DNA of 64,000 bases from Bactericera cockerelli (GCA_024516035.1 CM044966.1:1852808-1916807), one strand, 5' to 3'. Shown: positions 14,169-47,228, counted from the first letter of the stretch. Translations and numbers: made by a program. The notes: generated from the letters alone by a model not told the origin.

Positions 14169-15991
14169 TTTTAAAAATTTTTCCCCCCCTTTTGGCCTTT
14201 TTTTTAAAAAAATTTAAAAAAAAAGGTTTAAAAAATTTTTTTTTGGGGGGGGTTTTTAAAAGCCCGAAAGGGGCCCCTTTTTTTTGGGGGGGCCCCCCAA
14301 CCCGGGAAAATTTTTTTCCCCTTTTTTGGGGCCCCCCCAAAAAAAAAAATTTTTTTTTAAAACCCCGGGGGGGTTTTTTTTAAAAAAAAAAAAAACCCCC
14401 AAAAAATTTTTTCCCCAAAAAAAAAAAAAATTTTTTCCTTTTTTTTTTTTCCCCCCCCATTATTAAAAAAAAAAATTTGGAAAAAACCCCCCCCTTTTTT
14501 TCCCCCTTTTTTCCCCGGGAAAAAAAATTTTTTTTCCCCCCAAAAAATTTTAAAAAAATTTTTCCAAAATTTTTTCCCCCAAATTTTTTTTTTATTTGGG
14601 GGTTTTTTTTTTAAAATTTTTTTCCAAAAAATTTTTTTTTCCCGGTTTTTGGGGGTTTAAAAAAAAAAAATTAAAAAAATTTTTTTTTAAAATTTTTTTT
14701 TTTTTTTTTCCTTAAACCCCAAAAAAAAAAGGGGGGGTGAATTTCCAAAATTTTTTTGGGGGCCCCCCCCTTTTTTTTAAAATTTTCCCCCCCCCTTCCC
14801 TTTTTTTTAAAAAAAAAAGGGGAAAATTTTTCCCAAAAATTTTTTAAAACCTTTTTTTTAAACCCCGGGGTTTTGGGGGGTTTTACATGGCAAAGGGGGG
14901 AAAAGGGGGGGGTTTTTTTTTTTAAAAAAAAAACCCCCCCTTTTTTTTTAAAAAATTTTAAAATTTTTTTTTCCCCAAAAAAAAATGAATTTTATTTTTT
15001 TTAAAAAAGGTTTAAAAAATTTTTTTAAAAAAATTTTTTAAAAATTTTTTTAAAAAAATTTTTAAAAAAAAAAAAAAAATTAAATTTGTTTCCCCAAAAA
15101 AATTTTTTAAAAAAAAAAAAAAAGTTGGGAAAAAAAGGGCCCAAAAAAACCAAATTTTTTAAAAAGATTAAAAATTTTTTTCCCTTTTTTTTTTTTAAAA
15201 CCCAAAAAAAAAAAGGGGGGGCCCCCCCCTTTTTTAAAAAAAAAAGGGTTTTTAAAAAGGGGGTTTTTTGGGGGAAGGGGGTTAAAATTTCCCCCTTTCC
15301 CCCTTTTTTTCCCCCTTTTTTTCCCCCCAAAAAAAAAAATTTTTTAAAAAAATTTTTTCCCCGGGGGGGTAACCCCCCCAAAAAAGTTTTTAAAAATTTT
15401 TTTAAAACCCCAAGGGGGCCCCCAAAAAATACCCCAAAACCCCCCCCCCCCCCCGGGGGGGAGGGGTTTTTTTTTTTTTTTTTTTTTCCCCAATTTTTTT
15501 TTAGGGTTCCCCCCCTTTTTTTTTTTTCCCCCAATTTTTCCTTTTTTTATAAACCAAAAAACCCCCCCCAAAAAAAACCCCCCCCAATTTTTTCCCCCAA
15601 AAAAACCCAAAAAGGGGGGCCCCCTTTTTTCCCCCCCCAAAAAAACCCCCCCCAAAGGGGGAAAAACCCCCCAAAAACCCCCCCTTTTTTTAAAATTTTT
15701 TCCCCCCCCAAAAAAAAAATTTTTTTTTAAAAATTTTAAAAATTTTTCCCCTTTTTTCCCCCCCCCCCCCCTTTTTTTTTCCCAAACCCCCGGGTTTTTT
15801 GGGTTTTTTTTTTTTTTCCCCCCAAACCCCAAAAAAAAAAAAAAAACCCGGGGGAAAAACCCCAAAAAATTTTTTAAAAAAAAAAAAATTTTTAATCCCC
15901 CTTTTTTTAAAAAAAATTTTTGGGAAGGGGAAAAAAAAAAAAAAATTTTTTTTTTCCCCCCCCCCAAAATTTTTTAATTTTTAAAAAAAAT
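1..15991. other. Homopolymer-stretched artefactual sequence
   Basis: Almost every base in this stretch belongs to a run of 3 to 30 identical bases, with long sub-blocks made of only two letters (A/C around 3,900-6,200 and 8,060-9,500, A/T elsewhere). Ordinary mixed sequence begins abruptly at about 15,990. Translations give only Phe, Lys, Gly and Pro runs, which reflect TTT, AAA, GGG and CCC. I see no splice sites, repeat families or coding signal shared with the rest of the window. The likeliest explanation is a failed long-read basecall or consensus at a contig end; this is inference. No feature inside it should be trusted. Confidence 0.9.
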
Positions 15992-16052
15992 AAAACGACA
16001 CAGAATGAGAACCAATCAGAAGTCAGAACATTCCATTCATTAAAATAAAAAC

Positions 16053-16340
16053 TAGTGATGCTCCGATTAGTTGAAAATCGAGGTAATCGATTAGAGAGGA
16101 TTCCGATAATCGTAATCGATTCGTAACTAATCCACTTGTAATTAATCGATTAATCGATTTCTACTGATTAATCGAGTATCACTAATTTCAGAATTTAATT
16201 TGAAAATCAATTTCTTGTGAAAATAATCCATTATTCTATTAGAAACGATTCCCCTAATCGTATTCGATTAGTAACTTATTCGATTAGTAACTAATCAACT
16301 TGTAATTAATCGATTACTACCGATTAATCGAGCATCACTA
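16053..16340. mobile_element. hAT-like MITE with ATTAATCGAT-rich interior
   Basis: The element starts TAGTGATGCTC and ends GAGCATCACTA, an inverted terminal repeat. The 8 bases before it (ATAAAAAC, 16045-16052) and after it (AAAAAAAC, 16341-16348) differ by one base, as expected for an old 8-bp hAT target duplication. The interior is made of repeated ATTAATCGATTA-type words and has no coding capacity. Confidence 0.65.
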
Positions 16341-16363
16341 AAAAAAACCGAGTCCCCGAATTG

Positions 16364-16686
16364 GATCGATTTTTTTTTTTTTTTTTTTTAAAGATGAGTG
16401 TTTCACAACCTTTTTTGTTTCGTAGCCATGAAACAGGAACTACTGTAGACGCTTGTGGTCTGTGTTGTAGCCTGCCCATCCCGTAGTATGCCTCCCCTCT
16501 GATGGGCGAGAAGTGACACAATACTTCCCATTTAGGTGCTGGGTCAACACGAGCGCACCGGAAGGTATCCCTTACAAACAACTGTAACCAAATTTTGAAT
16601 ATAAATTTTTGTCGGCGCGGGGATTCGAACCCGCGACCTTCCGCATGGCAAGCGAGTGCTTAACCACTGAGCTAATCGCGCGCTCG
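16364..16686 (-). mobile_element. tRNA-derived SINE, family A (Gly-like head)
   Basis: Read on the minus strand it has a tRNA-like head at 16611-16684, with box A TAGCTCAGTGG and box B GGTTCGAATCC. A body of about 220 bp follows and ends in a poly(A) tail (the poly-T at 16366-16390). The anticodon-loop position reads GCC, like tRNA-Gly. The head runs straight into the body and another copy lies at 24125, so this is a SINE and not a tRNA gene. Confidence 0.85.
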
Positions 16687-16776
16687 TTTGTTTAAATTTT
16701 GAAAATGACAGTCCATCTATTCCATTAGAAATGTATACTAAAATTTGATTATGTATGCATCTAAATTTCTTCTTAA

Positions 16777-17032
16777 CACTTTGACTGCCGGACCTTATTT
16801 TCGTATGTTTCCCCAGGGACCACGACTGATTTTTGATTATCGTATGATTTTTTTCACTTGATTTTTGTATGTTTTCTTTTTATTTTCACTATATTTCCCT
16901 TCTTTTTCAAGATATTCTAGAACCAAGCATACCCAAAGAATGCAAATCTCTATATAAAATGCACGCAATGTCACACAATTATTGAGGTACATAATTTTCT
17001 AACAGACCTCTGTAACACTTATAGACAAAGTG
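16777..17032. mobile_element. piggyBac-like MITE flanked by TTAA
   Basis: TTAA at 16773-16776 is followed by CACTTTGACTGCC, and the other end reads GACAAAGTG followed by TTAA at 17033-17036. The ends are imperfect inverted repeats, and the TTAA duplication is the piggyBac superfamily hallmark. About 256 bp long, with no coding frame. Confidence 0.6.
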
Positions 17033-17180
17033 TTAAAAAAAAAACCTAAAATGAGAGATTCATTTCTTGAATACCACTTTTACAAAGGTTTCAATTGACT
17101 GTAAAAAGAGATAAAATTAGGTAAATAATAAAATATGTAACTCTGAAAACAGGTTGAATTTGTTTAAAATGTTCTCAGAT

Positions 17181-17480
17181 TTTTGTTGTTGTTGTAGCCA
17201 GCTTGGCTACAGCTGGAGGAGTGAGTGATGGTCTTCAGCCAACTTTAATTTCAAAGTTGGCTCGTCCTGAACCACATATTTCTATGTGCGATCAACCATC
17301 ATGAGGACTTGGCCTTTTCTTTATAGCCATTAAACCCTTAGGAAACTGCAAGCAAGCCTGACTTGTAAGGGTTGGCTAGTCTGTTCTCTGTTTATAGTCC
17401 TCTAGCGAGACACTGGTTTCTCTCTGTTTAACGTCCCCCAGCCAGACTATTCTCAGACTGTCAGACCTTTAGGTTAAAAA
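17181..17480. repeat. Dispersed repeat containing TTGTTGTAGCCAGCTTGGC
   Basis: The segment around GTAGCCAGCTTGGCTACAGC and the 'accatcactcctccagctgtag' theme recurs in the opposite orientation at about 47505-47612 and in part at about 48070-48165. The right part (tagtcctctagcgagacac) recurs near 32236-32260. Superfamily unknown; no coding capacity seen. Confidence 0.5.
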
Positions 17481-18090
17481 ACAAGAACAACAAAAAATCT
17501 AGCATTTTTAAAAAATCAATTCTTTGAGTGATATAGTTGCTCCTGTGTATGGCCCTGTATAAAACCAATAGAGTAAAAATAAAGAGAAAAAAGACACTTG
17601 GAATACCTACTATCCTGTAAATAAAAAGTGACTAAATTACTAGTTTAATAATGAAAACCTAAGGCACATAGACATAAGACAGTACATATATTATGTAGTT
17701 TACTGTAAGTAGGTATTGATCACATTTGTTCAACATTATGGGAATAAAAAAAATTGATCAACTTTGTTACATACTGCAAGTAAAAATATCAATGTTTTTT
17801 TTTTTTTTTTTTAAGTTTCCATGTATATATCTTTTAACAAATAAACCTCATCAACAAATAAAGAGGGTAGACCACTTTCAAAAAATAAAAATATTGTGCT
17901 GAAGGCGAGGAATTTGATCAGATTTGTTCAAACAATATTCCGGAAAATATTTTTCAATTCAAATTTTTGTTCGCCAATTAACGTTCTTCAGAGACCTTAG
18001 TTCCAACGCGCGCTTGACTTATTCAGAGAAAGCGCCTAGATATCACTGGACAGCAGATTCTTTATCCTGAAAATAAAAAGAGAGAAGAAG
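17481..18090. other. AT-rich intergenic sequence, nothing recognised
   Basis: No gene, SINE head, clear terminal repeats or tandem repeats were recognised, only short A and T runs. Confidence 0.5.
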
Positions 18091-18094
18091 AAAA

Positions 18095-18400
18095 AAAAAT
18101 CAGTACAAAAAAGATGGACGATTTTCTATTACGTGCAAATAAGTAAAAAATAAGAGAACATAAAATGAAATAGAAAAAAAATCGATAGTTTTCTTCAAAA
18201 ACAATCAGTAAAAAATTGCGGACGATTTTCCATTACAAAAAAAATAAATGAAATGAAATAAAAATGAAATCGATATTTTTCTTAAAAAAAAAAAAAAAAC
18301 AACCAGTAAAAAAATGGTGGGCGATTTTCCATTAATTACTTTTAAAAAAGAAGTAAAAAAATTAAAAGAAATAAAAAAAATTGAAATTTTTCTTCATCCT
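18095..18400. repeat. Degenerate tandem repeat, about 3 units of ~100 bp
   Basis: The motif CAGTAAAAAA...GGACGATTTTCCATTA followed by an A-rich stretch and ATCGAT..TTTTCTT occurs three times, starting near 18100, 18206 and 18303. Units are diverged and A-rich. Confidence 0.55.
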
Positions 18401-18635
18401 CTCTCTGCCTCATGGTTGAGGCTGGTTGGTTTAACAACTGGAGGCCTTTTCTAAAGCCAATACTGTTCAGAACACCAGTTAATTTTATAGCTGTTAAAAC
18501 ACTACAAAAAAGTGTGTGACATGTATGCATTGGAAATAAAATAATTCAAACAGTATCAAAACTGCTTGGCATAAAAATTTCAGCAAAAAAAGAAGATTTT
18601 ATGGGAATCAAACCCAAAACATCGTGGTTCGAAGA

Positions 18636-18846
18636 ATAATAATAACAATAATAATAATATCGCCTTATTCATACTGCCCGATTAAGACTAAGTCCCATTA
18701 TTCCAGCAGTAAGCCCAAGACGTATTATTATGTGTTCAAAATCCCAAATGGGAGGATAACTTGTCATGTCCTGGCTGGGTTTCGAACCCGTGACCTCTGG
18801 GTTACCAGATCGCCGCGCCGCCTTTACCACTGAGCTACCAGGACAG
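18636..18846 (-). mobile_element. tRNA-derived SINE, family C with (ATT)n tail
   Basis: On the minus strand: head with box A GTAGCTCAGTGGTAAAGG and box B GGGTTCGAAACCC, a body ending GACTTAGTCTTAATCGGGCAG, then an (ATT)n tail. Other copies lie at about 21610-21701 (head only), 33745-33960 and 47771-48046. Confidence 0.85.
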
Positions 18847-19574
18847 AAAAGTGGAGGTATAATATCGAAAAAGTCAGGAACTACCACCGCCATTCATTCA
18901 GGTTATATTAGGTACTATGAATAAATTAGGCGAAGACGAAGTTCATAATATACACTATAAATTATATTTCTAGAATTTAGAAAAGTTGAGTGTGTTATGC
19001 AGAGTCCTCACTGTAGGGATGTCTGGGTCATTTGTCCCTTCAGCTGATTTTATTATGCAGAGAACGTTTGTTTGAAGCGCCTGTGCGCATGCGCATTCAG
19101 ATATCTCTTGAAAGAAGAGATTTTTGAACGCTTCTATTTGTTGTTTCGTATTATCAATAACCATGCGAGAAATGAGGAGGTAATTTTTTTTTTGTCAAAG
19201 TTGAATTTTCCCTATAGCAAGGTCGGGACCACCCTACAGTGAACCCTATAGAGATAAAAAAAAATGTCTCTGCACACCAGCATAGTAAAATTATCAGAAG
19301 CCAACACCCAATATTAGAAATGACAATAAACCTAATTTGTTAATTGCATGCGTGTCTCGAGAAACGATCTATAATACAAATTTGGAAATCATCTTTGAAA
19401 ATAATGATCCGAAAGATGTTTAGAATACTGAAAAAGGTTTTGAAGCTATAAGATCTTATAATCATGTAAAAAAAAAAAAAAAAAAAAATGCTATGTATTC
19501 TAAACCGTCCTCAGATAATTATTTTCAAGTAAAACTGATTTTCAAAATTTGTAACATTGATCGTTTTTAATTGT
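18847..19574. other. Intergenic sequence without recognised features
   Basis: No coding similarity or repeat family was identified. A 64-codon minus-strand frame at 18970-19164 has no recognisable motif and is treated as chance. Confidence 0.5.
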
Positions 19575-19662
19575 TTTTTAGTATTAAACTTGTTTTTTAG
19601 TATTAAACTGTTTTTTAGTGTTAAAGTATGTTTTTTTAGTATTAAGTTGTTTTTTAGTATGG
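19575..19662. repeat. Short tandem repeat of TTTTTTAGTATTAA
   Basis: Five imperfect units of about 16-20 bp, each built around TTTTTTAGT(A/G)TTAA. Confidence 0.7.
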
Positions 19663-20127
19663 AATTGAAGAAAAAAATATTAATAAATAAATAATTAGGA
19701 AGATAAATTAAGAATTCTTAAAAAAGTAGAGCCTATACAGAAGCATGAGCTGAAATATGAATTTATATGTAAGTAAGTACATACACAGGTACGAGCATTA
19801 CCAAATGTTTTGTACTCCAGGCCGATGTTAATGTCTGGGGCATTCTCTGCCACTTAACCCGTGTGTAAACGCACAGAAAAAGAAGAAAACACAAAAAATC
19901 TGTTTATCCTAGAATAATTCGGGCCTACTTGAGACCGAAATATGAAACGGGATATAAATCGTTAACAGCTGATATAATTGCGCTATGATTGGTTGAAATT
20001 CCCACCAGAGGGCGTGTTAAGGGCAAAACAGCATGATATTAATCTAATCCTGTTTCATAATTCGGACCTAAAGAGTCCTTTACGGACTAAACAAACAATA
20101 AAATTATCATAAACAAACACAAATTTT

Positions 20128-20262
20128 GTGTTAATCACAAAAGAGAAAAATCATATTTGTGTTAATAACGAAGTGAAGTAACTTAAACTCGCTTCACAAA
20201 TCAATTTCCGACCTCCAGATTACGAGTCCGCCCGCCGCCTTATCGATCAAGCTACTGAGGGG
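20128..20262 (-). mobile_element. Degraded SINE, family B
   Basis: Contains the reverse complement of the family B head (box A TAGCTTGATCGATAAGGCG) and the GTGTTAAT tail motif, with several changes and a disrupted body. It is an old copy. Confidence 0.6.
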
Positions 20263-20639
20263 GGAAACAATTAATATATTTATTAATGTACTGCTCACTA
20301 TGTGAGTTGCCAAAAGAACACAGTATACAAATCAAACTAGTTAGTTATTCCCACCTTTCTTTGTTGTTTTTTTTTTCTTCTATTTATCTGTTCTTTTTTT
20401 TTATTATTATTATTATTATTTATTATTTCATAATCTATAAAAAGAGAGATAGGTTTAAAAGAGATTTGTGAAATCCAAAAGCCCCGGGAGTAAAGCTTTG
20501 TTTCTTACCTGTTGACATTTTCGATGACGAAAATTAAAATGGCAAATTTGATCTTTTTCTTGTTCTACAACAGAGAGGAAAACATAAGTAAAATTGTTTT
20601 ACCACTTTTTTCCATTATAATATTGTTTTTTATGGTGAA

Positions 20640-20880
20640 GCACAAGGCCTCTTCACATTTTTTTGAGTAGCGCAGCATTACTAAGAGCCTCCTTCATTTT
20701 CGATTTGAATGTCTGGCTGAAGTACTATAAAAAGGGACTAGACCAGCAGTCTAGCTGGGGGACTATAAACAGGGAGTAGACCAGAATTGGGGTTAGTTCT
20801 GGGGGCCTTTGTCAATTATTAAACCTCCTTGTAAAGACAGTGGTAGAAGAGCTGAGTCATTCCTTCACTGTCTGGCTACC
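20640..20880. repeat. Dispersed repeat with GGGGGACTATAAACAGGGAG
   Basis: It carries GACTAGACCAGCAGTCTAGCTGG and GGGGGACTATAAACAGGGAG next to each other, then the 'gacagtggtagaagagctgagtcatt' segment. The same order recurs at 45552-45745, and the last part again at 46178-46262. Class unknown. Confidence 0.6.
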
Positions 20881-20952
20881 ATCGTTTACGATGAAGCCAC
20901 CCTATGATGAATACCTCCACTGGTCGTTACTCATACGAGTAACTACTCATTT

Positions 20953-21086
20953 TTCCTCACCAGGTATGAGTGGACCCCGAACATCCAAGAACAGAGCAGA
21001 AAAAATTCCAGCCCCACTGGGTTCGAACCCAGGTCACGATGTGTGAAATGCCTAGCGCGCTAACTCAGTCGGCCATGGTGACTACT
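20953..21086 (-). mobile_element. SINE, family E (partial)
   Basis: The minus-strand head matches the copies at 25252 and 42228 (box B GGGTTCGAACCC, followed by the AATTTTTTCTGCTC motif). The 5' part of the body is present. Confidence 0.75.
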
Positions 21087-21126
21087 AATTTAAATATTTT
21101 TGACGACTTTATATATTTTAATCTAG

Positions 21127-21312
21127 CTTTCCGAATTCTGGCCGAAGCCAAGCGAGTCCTGACCTCGTGGTACTGAGAACAGAGCCAGGATTCGAAGCAT
21201 TTCTGTCGCATTGTGAGCGACAAGCATTTAAAGTAAGTTCTAAAAAAAATGTTGGTCCTTCGATGCCGGATTTCAATATTTACTGGTCCTTCGGGCCGGA
21301 TTTTGTTACACT
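21127..21312 (+). pseudogene. Inverted partial copy of ALDH3 exon 5 and its intron
   Basis: About 105 bp match the 3' half of the ALDH exon 5 (functional copy on the minus strand at 33205-33435). They run from CTGGCCGAAGCCAAGCGAGT through GTGAGCGACAAGCATTT to a GTAAGTT donor. The similarity continues into the following intron (the GGTCC..TCGG..CCGGATTT motif occurs in both). The copy is on the opposite strand, lies beyond the gene's 3' end, and has an in-frame TGA after the codons for SWY. It cannot encode the enzyme segment and is a duplicated gene fragment, moved as genomic DNA because the intron came with it. Confidence 0.85.
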
Positions 21313-21514
21313 ACTAGCTGAAATCCGGCACATTACTGTCGCCGTTTAGATTTTTACCCGAGGCTGGCGTCCTATTTAGAATTTTTGAAAACCCTTTCTT
21401 AGAACGCACCTAAAATCCAAAAGGACACTCTGTGCCAAATTAGGAGACATTGGTGCAGCTGTTTTGAAGCTGCGTTGAATACATGGTGAGCTAATTTATT
21501 TTAATCAATTTCTT

Positions 21515-21608
21515 TTTCTTTTTTAAACTGAATCTACGCTGAAAACGGGACTCGAACCACCGACCTCCAGGATACAAGTTCCGCCACCTTATCGATCAAG
21601 CTATCCTA
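21515..21608 (-). mobile_element. SINE, family B (head region)
   Basis: Reverse complement of the family B head (AGCTTGATCGATAAGGTGG ... GGTTCGAGTCCC), truncated and abutting a family C head. Confidence 0.75.
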
Positions 21609-21609
21609 A

Positions 21610-21701
21610 ATGGGAAGATAACTTGTCCCGGCCGGGTTTCGAAACCCGCGACCTGTGAAGTCACAGAGATCCTGCCTTTACCACTGAGCTACCAGGACAA
21701 G
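21610..21701 (-). mobile_element. SINE, family C (head region)
   Basis: Contains the family C head GTCCTGGTAGCTCAGTGGTA with a box B variant, truncated at the neighbouring family B copy. Confidence 0.75.
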
Positions 21702-21885
21702 TATTCTATAGAGAAAAACTATTGATTTTGTTTATCTAAGTTTTAGCACAGTAATATTAGATTTCTACAATTAAAAAAAAAGTGTCATGCTAAGCAAGAT
21801 AAAAGAATGCATTATCATAAAACGTGTTTAGGAGGAAAAAATGTACCCCATCAAATTTAGACTTAGGACCGCTGAAGATAAACTA

Positions 21886-22104
21886 AATAATAATAATAAC
21901 ACTCTTTAAAGGAAGGTAACCACCAGGCGAGGTTAATGCTCAAAGCATTTTCTACCACCTAACCCTCAGAGTCTTTTTATTATGTAGTCACAAACTCAAA
22001 TGAATGAGAAAAAATTCATGCACTGGAGGGGATTCGAACCAACGGATCCCTACGATACCTGGATTACCAGACTAGCGCGTTAACCACTTGACAACCAGTG
22101 CACT
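21886..22104 (-). mobile_element. tRNA-derived SINE, family G
   Basis: Minus-strand head CACTGGTTGTCAAGTGGTTA with box B GGTTCGAATCCC. The body contains GCATTAACCTCGCCTGGTGG and ends in an (ATT)n tail. A second copy runs off the window at 63752-64000. Confidence 0.8.
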
Positions 22105-22214
22105 ATTTGTGTGATGTCACAATTTTCAGTGAATAGCATCGACATTACGAAACTAATGCTAATGCATCATACTCTCAACCAACCATCTTATTCCAATATC
22201 AATCTCGTAAAACC

Positions 22215-22364
22215 CCACTCTGCAACTACCCTATTGTCCTCACGAGGCTAGGGTAGGTCCCGACATCCAAATTACAGAGCTGAAAAAATTCCGACCCCGC
22301 CGGATTCAAACCCGGGTCACCTTGAGGTCAAGCCGAGCATGCTACCGCTAGACCAAGGTGACTC
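22215..22364 (-). mobile_element. tRNA-derived SINE, family D
   Basis: Minus-strand head GTCACCTTGGTCTAGCGGTA with box B GGGTTTGAATCC, followed by AATTTTTTCAGCTC. Related to the copy at 25305-25412. Confidence 0.75.
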
Positions 22365-22442
22365 CGGGTCATTCGTTATAAATATAATTATGATGTAAAT
22401 AATATAAATATTTTAAATAACATGAAGAAATGATAAGGTATT

Positions 22443-22475
<33 letters not shown>

Positions 22476-23048
22476 CATAAAACACTTAAATTTAATTTAA
22501 ATCATGCTTCGTAAAGTTTATTTTAGTTTTAACGTCGCTTTCAAATACATAGTCATATCACGACTCACCTTCGCTGGGCAAACAACCCAGCTACTCAAAT
22601 TAACCACGGTTTCCGGGCACATTTACCTTTTTTTTAATGGTTTAACAACGCAAAACACATGCACCTATTGAGATCCAATTAGGTGTACTAGCATATACTA
22701 GCTGAAGTATTCGTCTGTGGTCTTTCTTGACCCTTTAAATTAAAACTTGCATCATTCTTCGACAAATGTTTATCAAAAAATTCAAAAATTATCACCAACA
22801 GAAAATAACCTTACGTTAATAAATCAAAATTTGCATCATTCTCAGACAATTATTTATCAAACACATTACCTAAAACTATCACAAATAAAAAATTACCATT
22901 TCTAAAACGAGGAGATTTAAAACACCACCGGAGGAGAAGAGGAGGAGGAGGGAGGGGTGAGAAAATCGAGATAGTTTTTCGAGCGTGACCCAGCACCAGC
23001 CGGCACCCTTCTTTCACCGCCAGCGGCCGCGGGGACCCGGGGGTTTTG
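22365..23048. other. 3' flank of the ALDH gene
   Basis: Holds a poly-T run (about 22442-22476), a degraded repeat beginning TTTTAACGTCGCTTTCAA (22530; similar sequence at 46858), two imperfect direct copies of the TTGCATCATTCT..GACAA segment (about 22745-22870), and a GGAGGA-rich tract (22927-22958). A minus-strand AATAAA (TTTATT at 22517-22522) could be a distant poly(A) signal, but nothing else supports it. Confidence 0.45.
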
Positions 23049-45383
<22,335 letters not shown>

Positions 45384-45445
45384 GGCGGCGCTCGTGGGCA
45401 ACACGGGGGCGTCTAGGATGCGGTAGTGGTGCGCATCCAAGGAGT

Positions 45446-45551
45446 CTGAACAAAAAAACAACAATTGATGTTGACCTCATTTTTGTACGAAATGTAAAAG
45501 ATGACTGGTTATAGTCTTCCTTTTTTTTTTATGAAAATCGTACTTGTCTTG
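45446..45551 (-). other. Intron upstream of exon 1 (5' exon not found)
   Basis: The T-rich tract and CAG at 45446-45465 form a good minus-strand 3' splice site. The promoter and 5' untranslated exon must lie at higher coordinates, possibly beyond the window. Confidence 0.55.
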
Positions 45552-45745
45552 CTAGGGGACTATAAACAGGGAGAGTAGACCAACAGTCTGGCTGGGGGAC
45601 TATAAACAGGGAGTAGACCAGCATTAGCTTGGTTATGGGGGCCCTTGTCAATTATTAGCTTCCTTGTAAAGACAGTGGTAGAAGTGCTGAGTCATTACTC
45701 CACTGTCTGGCTACCATCGTTCACGATGACGCCACCCTATGATGA
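45552..45745. repeat. Dispersed repeat (copy of the 20640 repeat)
   Basis: GGGGACTATAAACAGGGAG occurs twice, then CTTGTAAAGACAGTGGTAGA ... CACCCTATGATGA. Same order as at 20700-20910. Confidence 0.65.
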
Positions 45746-45774
45746 TATAATAGTTGACAGGACCCATATTTGTG

Positions 45775-45970
45775 CATATTATTATTATTCAACACTTTAT
45801 TAAATATAAATGGACAATATGGACATATGTACATTACAAATAATTATTTTAACAATGAAAAAAATGGAAACAATATAAACAATTAAAATGAAAGAGAAAA
45901 ATATAGAAACATTATGTCCTAACTAAAGGGCGGCGTTATTGCCTATGGCAATCTCTTCCACCCAACCCTT
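45775..45970 (-). mobile_element. Non-LTR retrotransposon 3' end
   Basis: In minus orientation: GGGTTGGGTGGAAGAGATTG, CCATAGGCAATAACGCCGCC, CTTTAGTTAGGACAT, then an A/T-rich 3' UTR ending AATAAAGTGTTGAATAATAAT. It is the intact reference for the copy at 50098 that is split by a Helitron. Confidence 0.7.
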
Positions 45971-46006
45971 TTTTGATGTAGACCTCATTTTTGTATCATA
46001 TTTATT

Positions 46007-46137
46007 TTGTGTTAATCACTTTCGTAATATCACTACTACTTAAACTCGCTTTACTAAATCTACGCTAAAACCGGGACTTGAACCACTGACCTCCATGTTA
46101 AGAGTCCACCGCCTTATAGATCAAGCTACTGAGGTCT
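46007..46137 (-). mobile_element. SINE, family B
   Basis: Complete family B unit in reverse: tail GTGTTAATCACTTTCGTAAT, box B region GGGACTTGAACCAC, head end AAGCTACTGAGGTC. Confidence 0.8.
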
Positions 46138-46165
46138 GTGACCTCATTTTTGTACAAAATATAAA

Positions 46166-46490
46166 TTATTAGCTTCCTTGTAAAGACAGTGGTAGAAGTG
46201 CTGAGTCATTACTCCACTGTCTGGCTACCATCGTTCACGATGACGCCACCCTATGATGATATAATAGTTGACAGGACCCATATTTGTGCATATTATTATT
46301 ATTATTCAACACTTTATTAGATATTAATGGACAATATGGACATATGTACATTACAAATAATTATTTTAACAATGAAAAAAATGGAAACAATATGAACAAT
46401 TAAAATGAAAGAGAAAAATATAGAAACATATGTCCTAACTAAAGGGCGGCGTTATTACCTATGGCAATCTCTTTCACCCAACCCTTTATA
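46166..46490. repeat. Direct duplication of 45652-45970
   Basis: From TTATTAGCTTCCTTGTAAAG through the retrotransposon 3' end, the block repeats 45652-45970 with few differences. Block-level duplication of about 320 bp at a distance of about 510 bp. Confidence 0.85.
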
Positions 46491-46507
46491 AGTGCATATT
46501 TCTTATA

Positions 46508-46655
46508 AGTTATCATATCTGTGTTCATCACTTTCGTGATATCACAACACTACTCTAACTCGCTTTACTAAATCTACGCTGAAACCGGGACTTGAACCAC
46601 CGCGACCTCCAGGTTACAAGTCCCCCGCCTTATCGATCAAGCTACTGAGGTCGGT
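46508..46655 (-). mobile_element. SINE, family B
   Basis: Reverse family B unit next to the duplicated LINE end. The first duplicate is likewise followed by a family B copy, so both may have been duplicated together. Confidence 0.8.
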
Positions 46656-47228
46656 TTTGTTATGTATATACATCCAAAGGTGTATATGTATATTGTATAT
46701 CCATAGAAAGGATTTGACTTAATGACAATCATGTCATAATTACTTGCAGCGATTCTGATATAGGTACATGAATACAAAAAATTGTAAATTCGGCTATGGG
46801 ATACTTCTGATTTTAAAAATTGTCATTGTCTTAATTGAAATATATATGTATATTTGGTTTAACGTCGCTTTCAACTGCATAATCATATTACGACGGGGGT
46901 GTTACCCTCCATTCGCAGGAAACTCATAAACCTGACTGGGTTGGTCCGAAATGTCAGCATCGCAAAGTATTAACCTTGCAACATTGCTTAACTTCGGTGA
47001 TCCTACGAGAACCGGTGCATTCAACGCGCCATAGACGCTGGCTTTATATTCTCTTAATGCAATGTATATACATATGAATGTAAATATAAAGATTTTTTTA
47101 AGACGAAAAAAATTCAGGGTTAAGCGGTGGTAATCTGTACTCATTGAATGGTTTTCCTCTGGTAAATATAACCGCAGACTATCTAACCCTAGCAAGCAAG
47201 GCTAGCTTGCAATTTCCCAAGGGTTTAA
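46656..47228. other. 5' flank, degraded repeat only
   Basis: A degraded repeat starting TTTAACGTCGCTTTCAACTG (46858) and ending near CGCCATAGACGCTGGC (47041) is shared in part with 22530. Nothing else recognised. Confidence 0.5.

Noticed and set aside
713..15967. Dozens of open frames in the first 16 kb, up to 466 codons
   Set aside because: They are composed of Phe, Lys, Gly and Pro runs that mirror homopolymers; the DNA itself is not credible.
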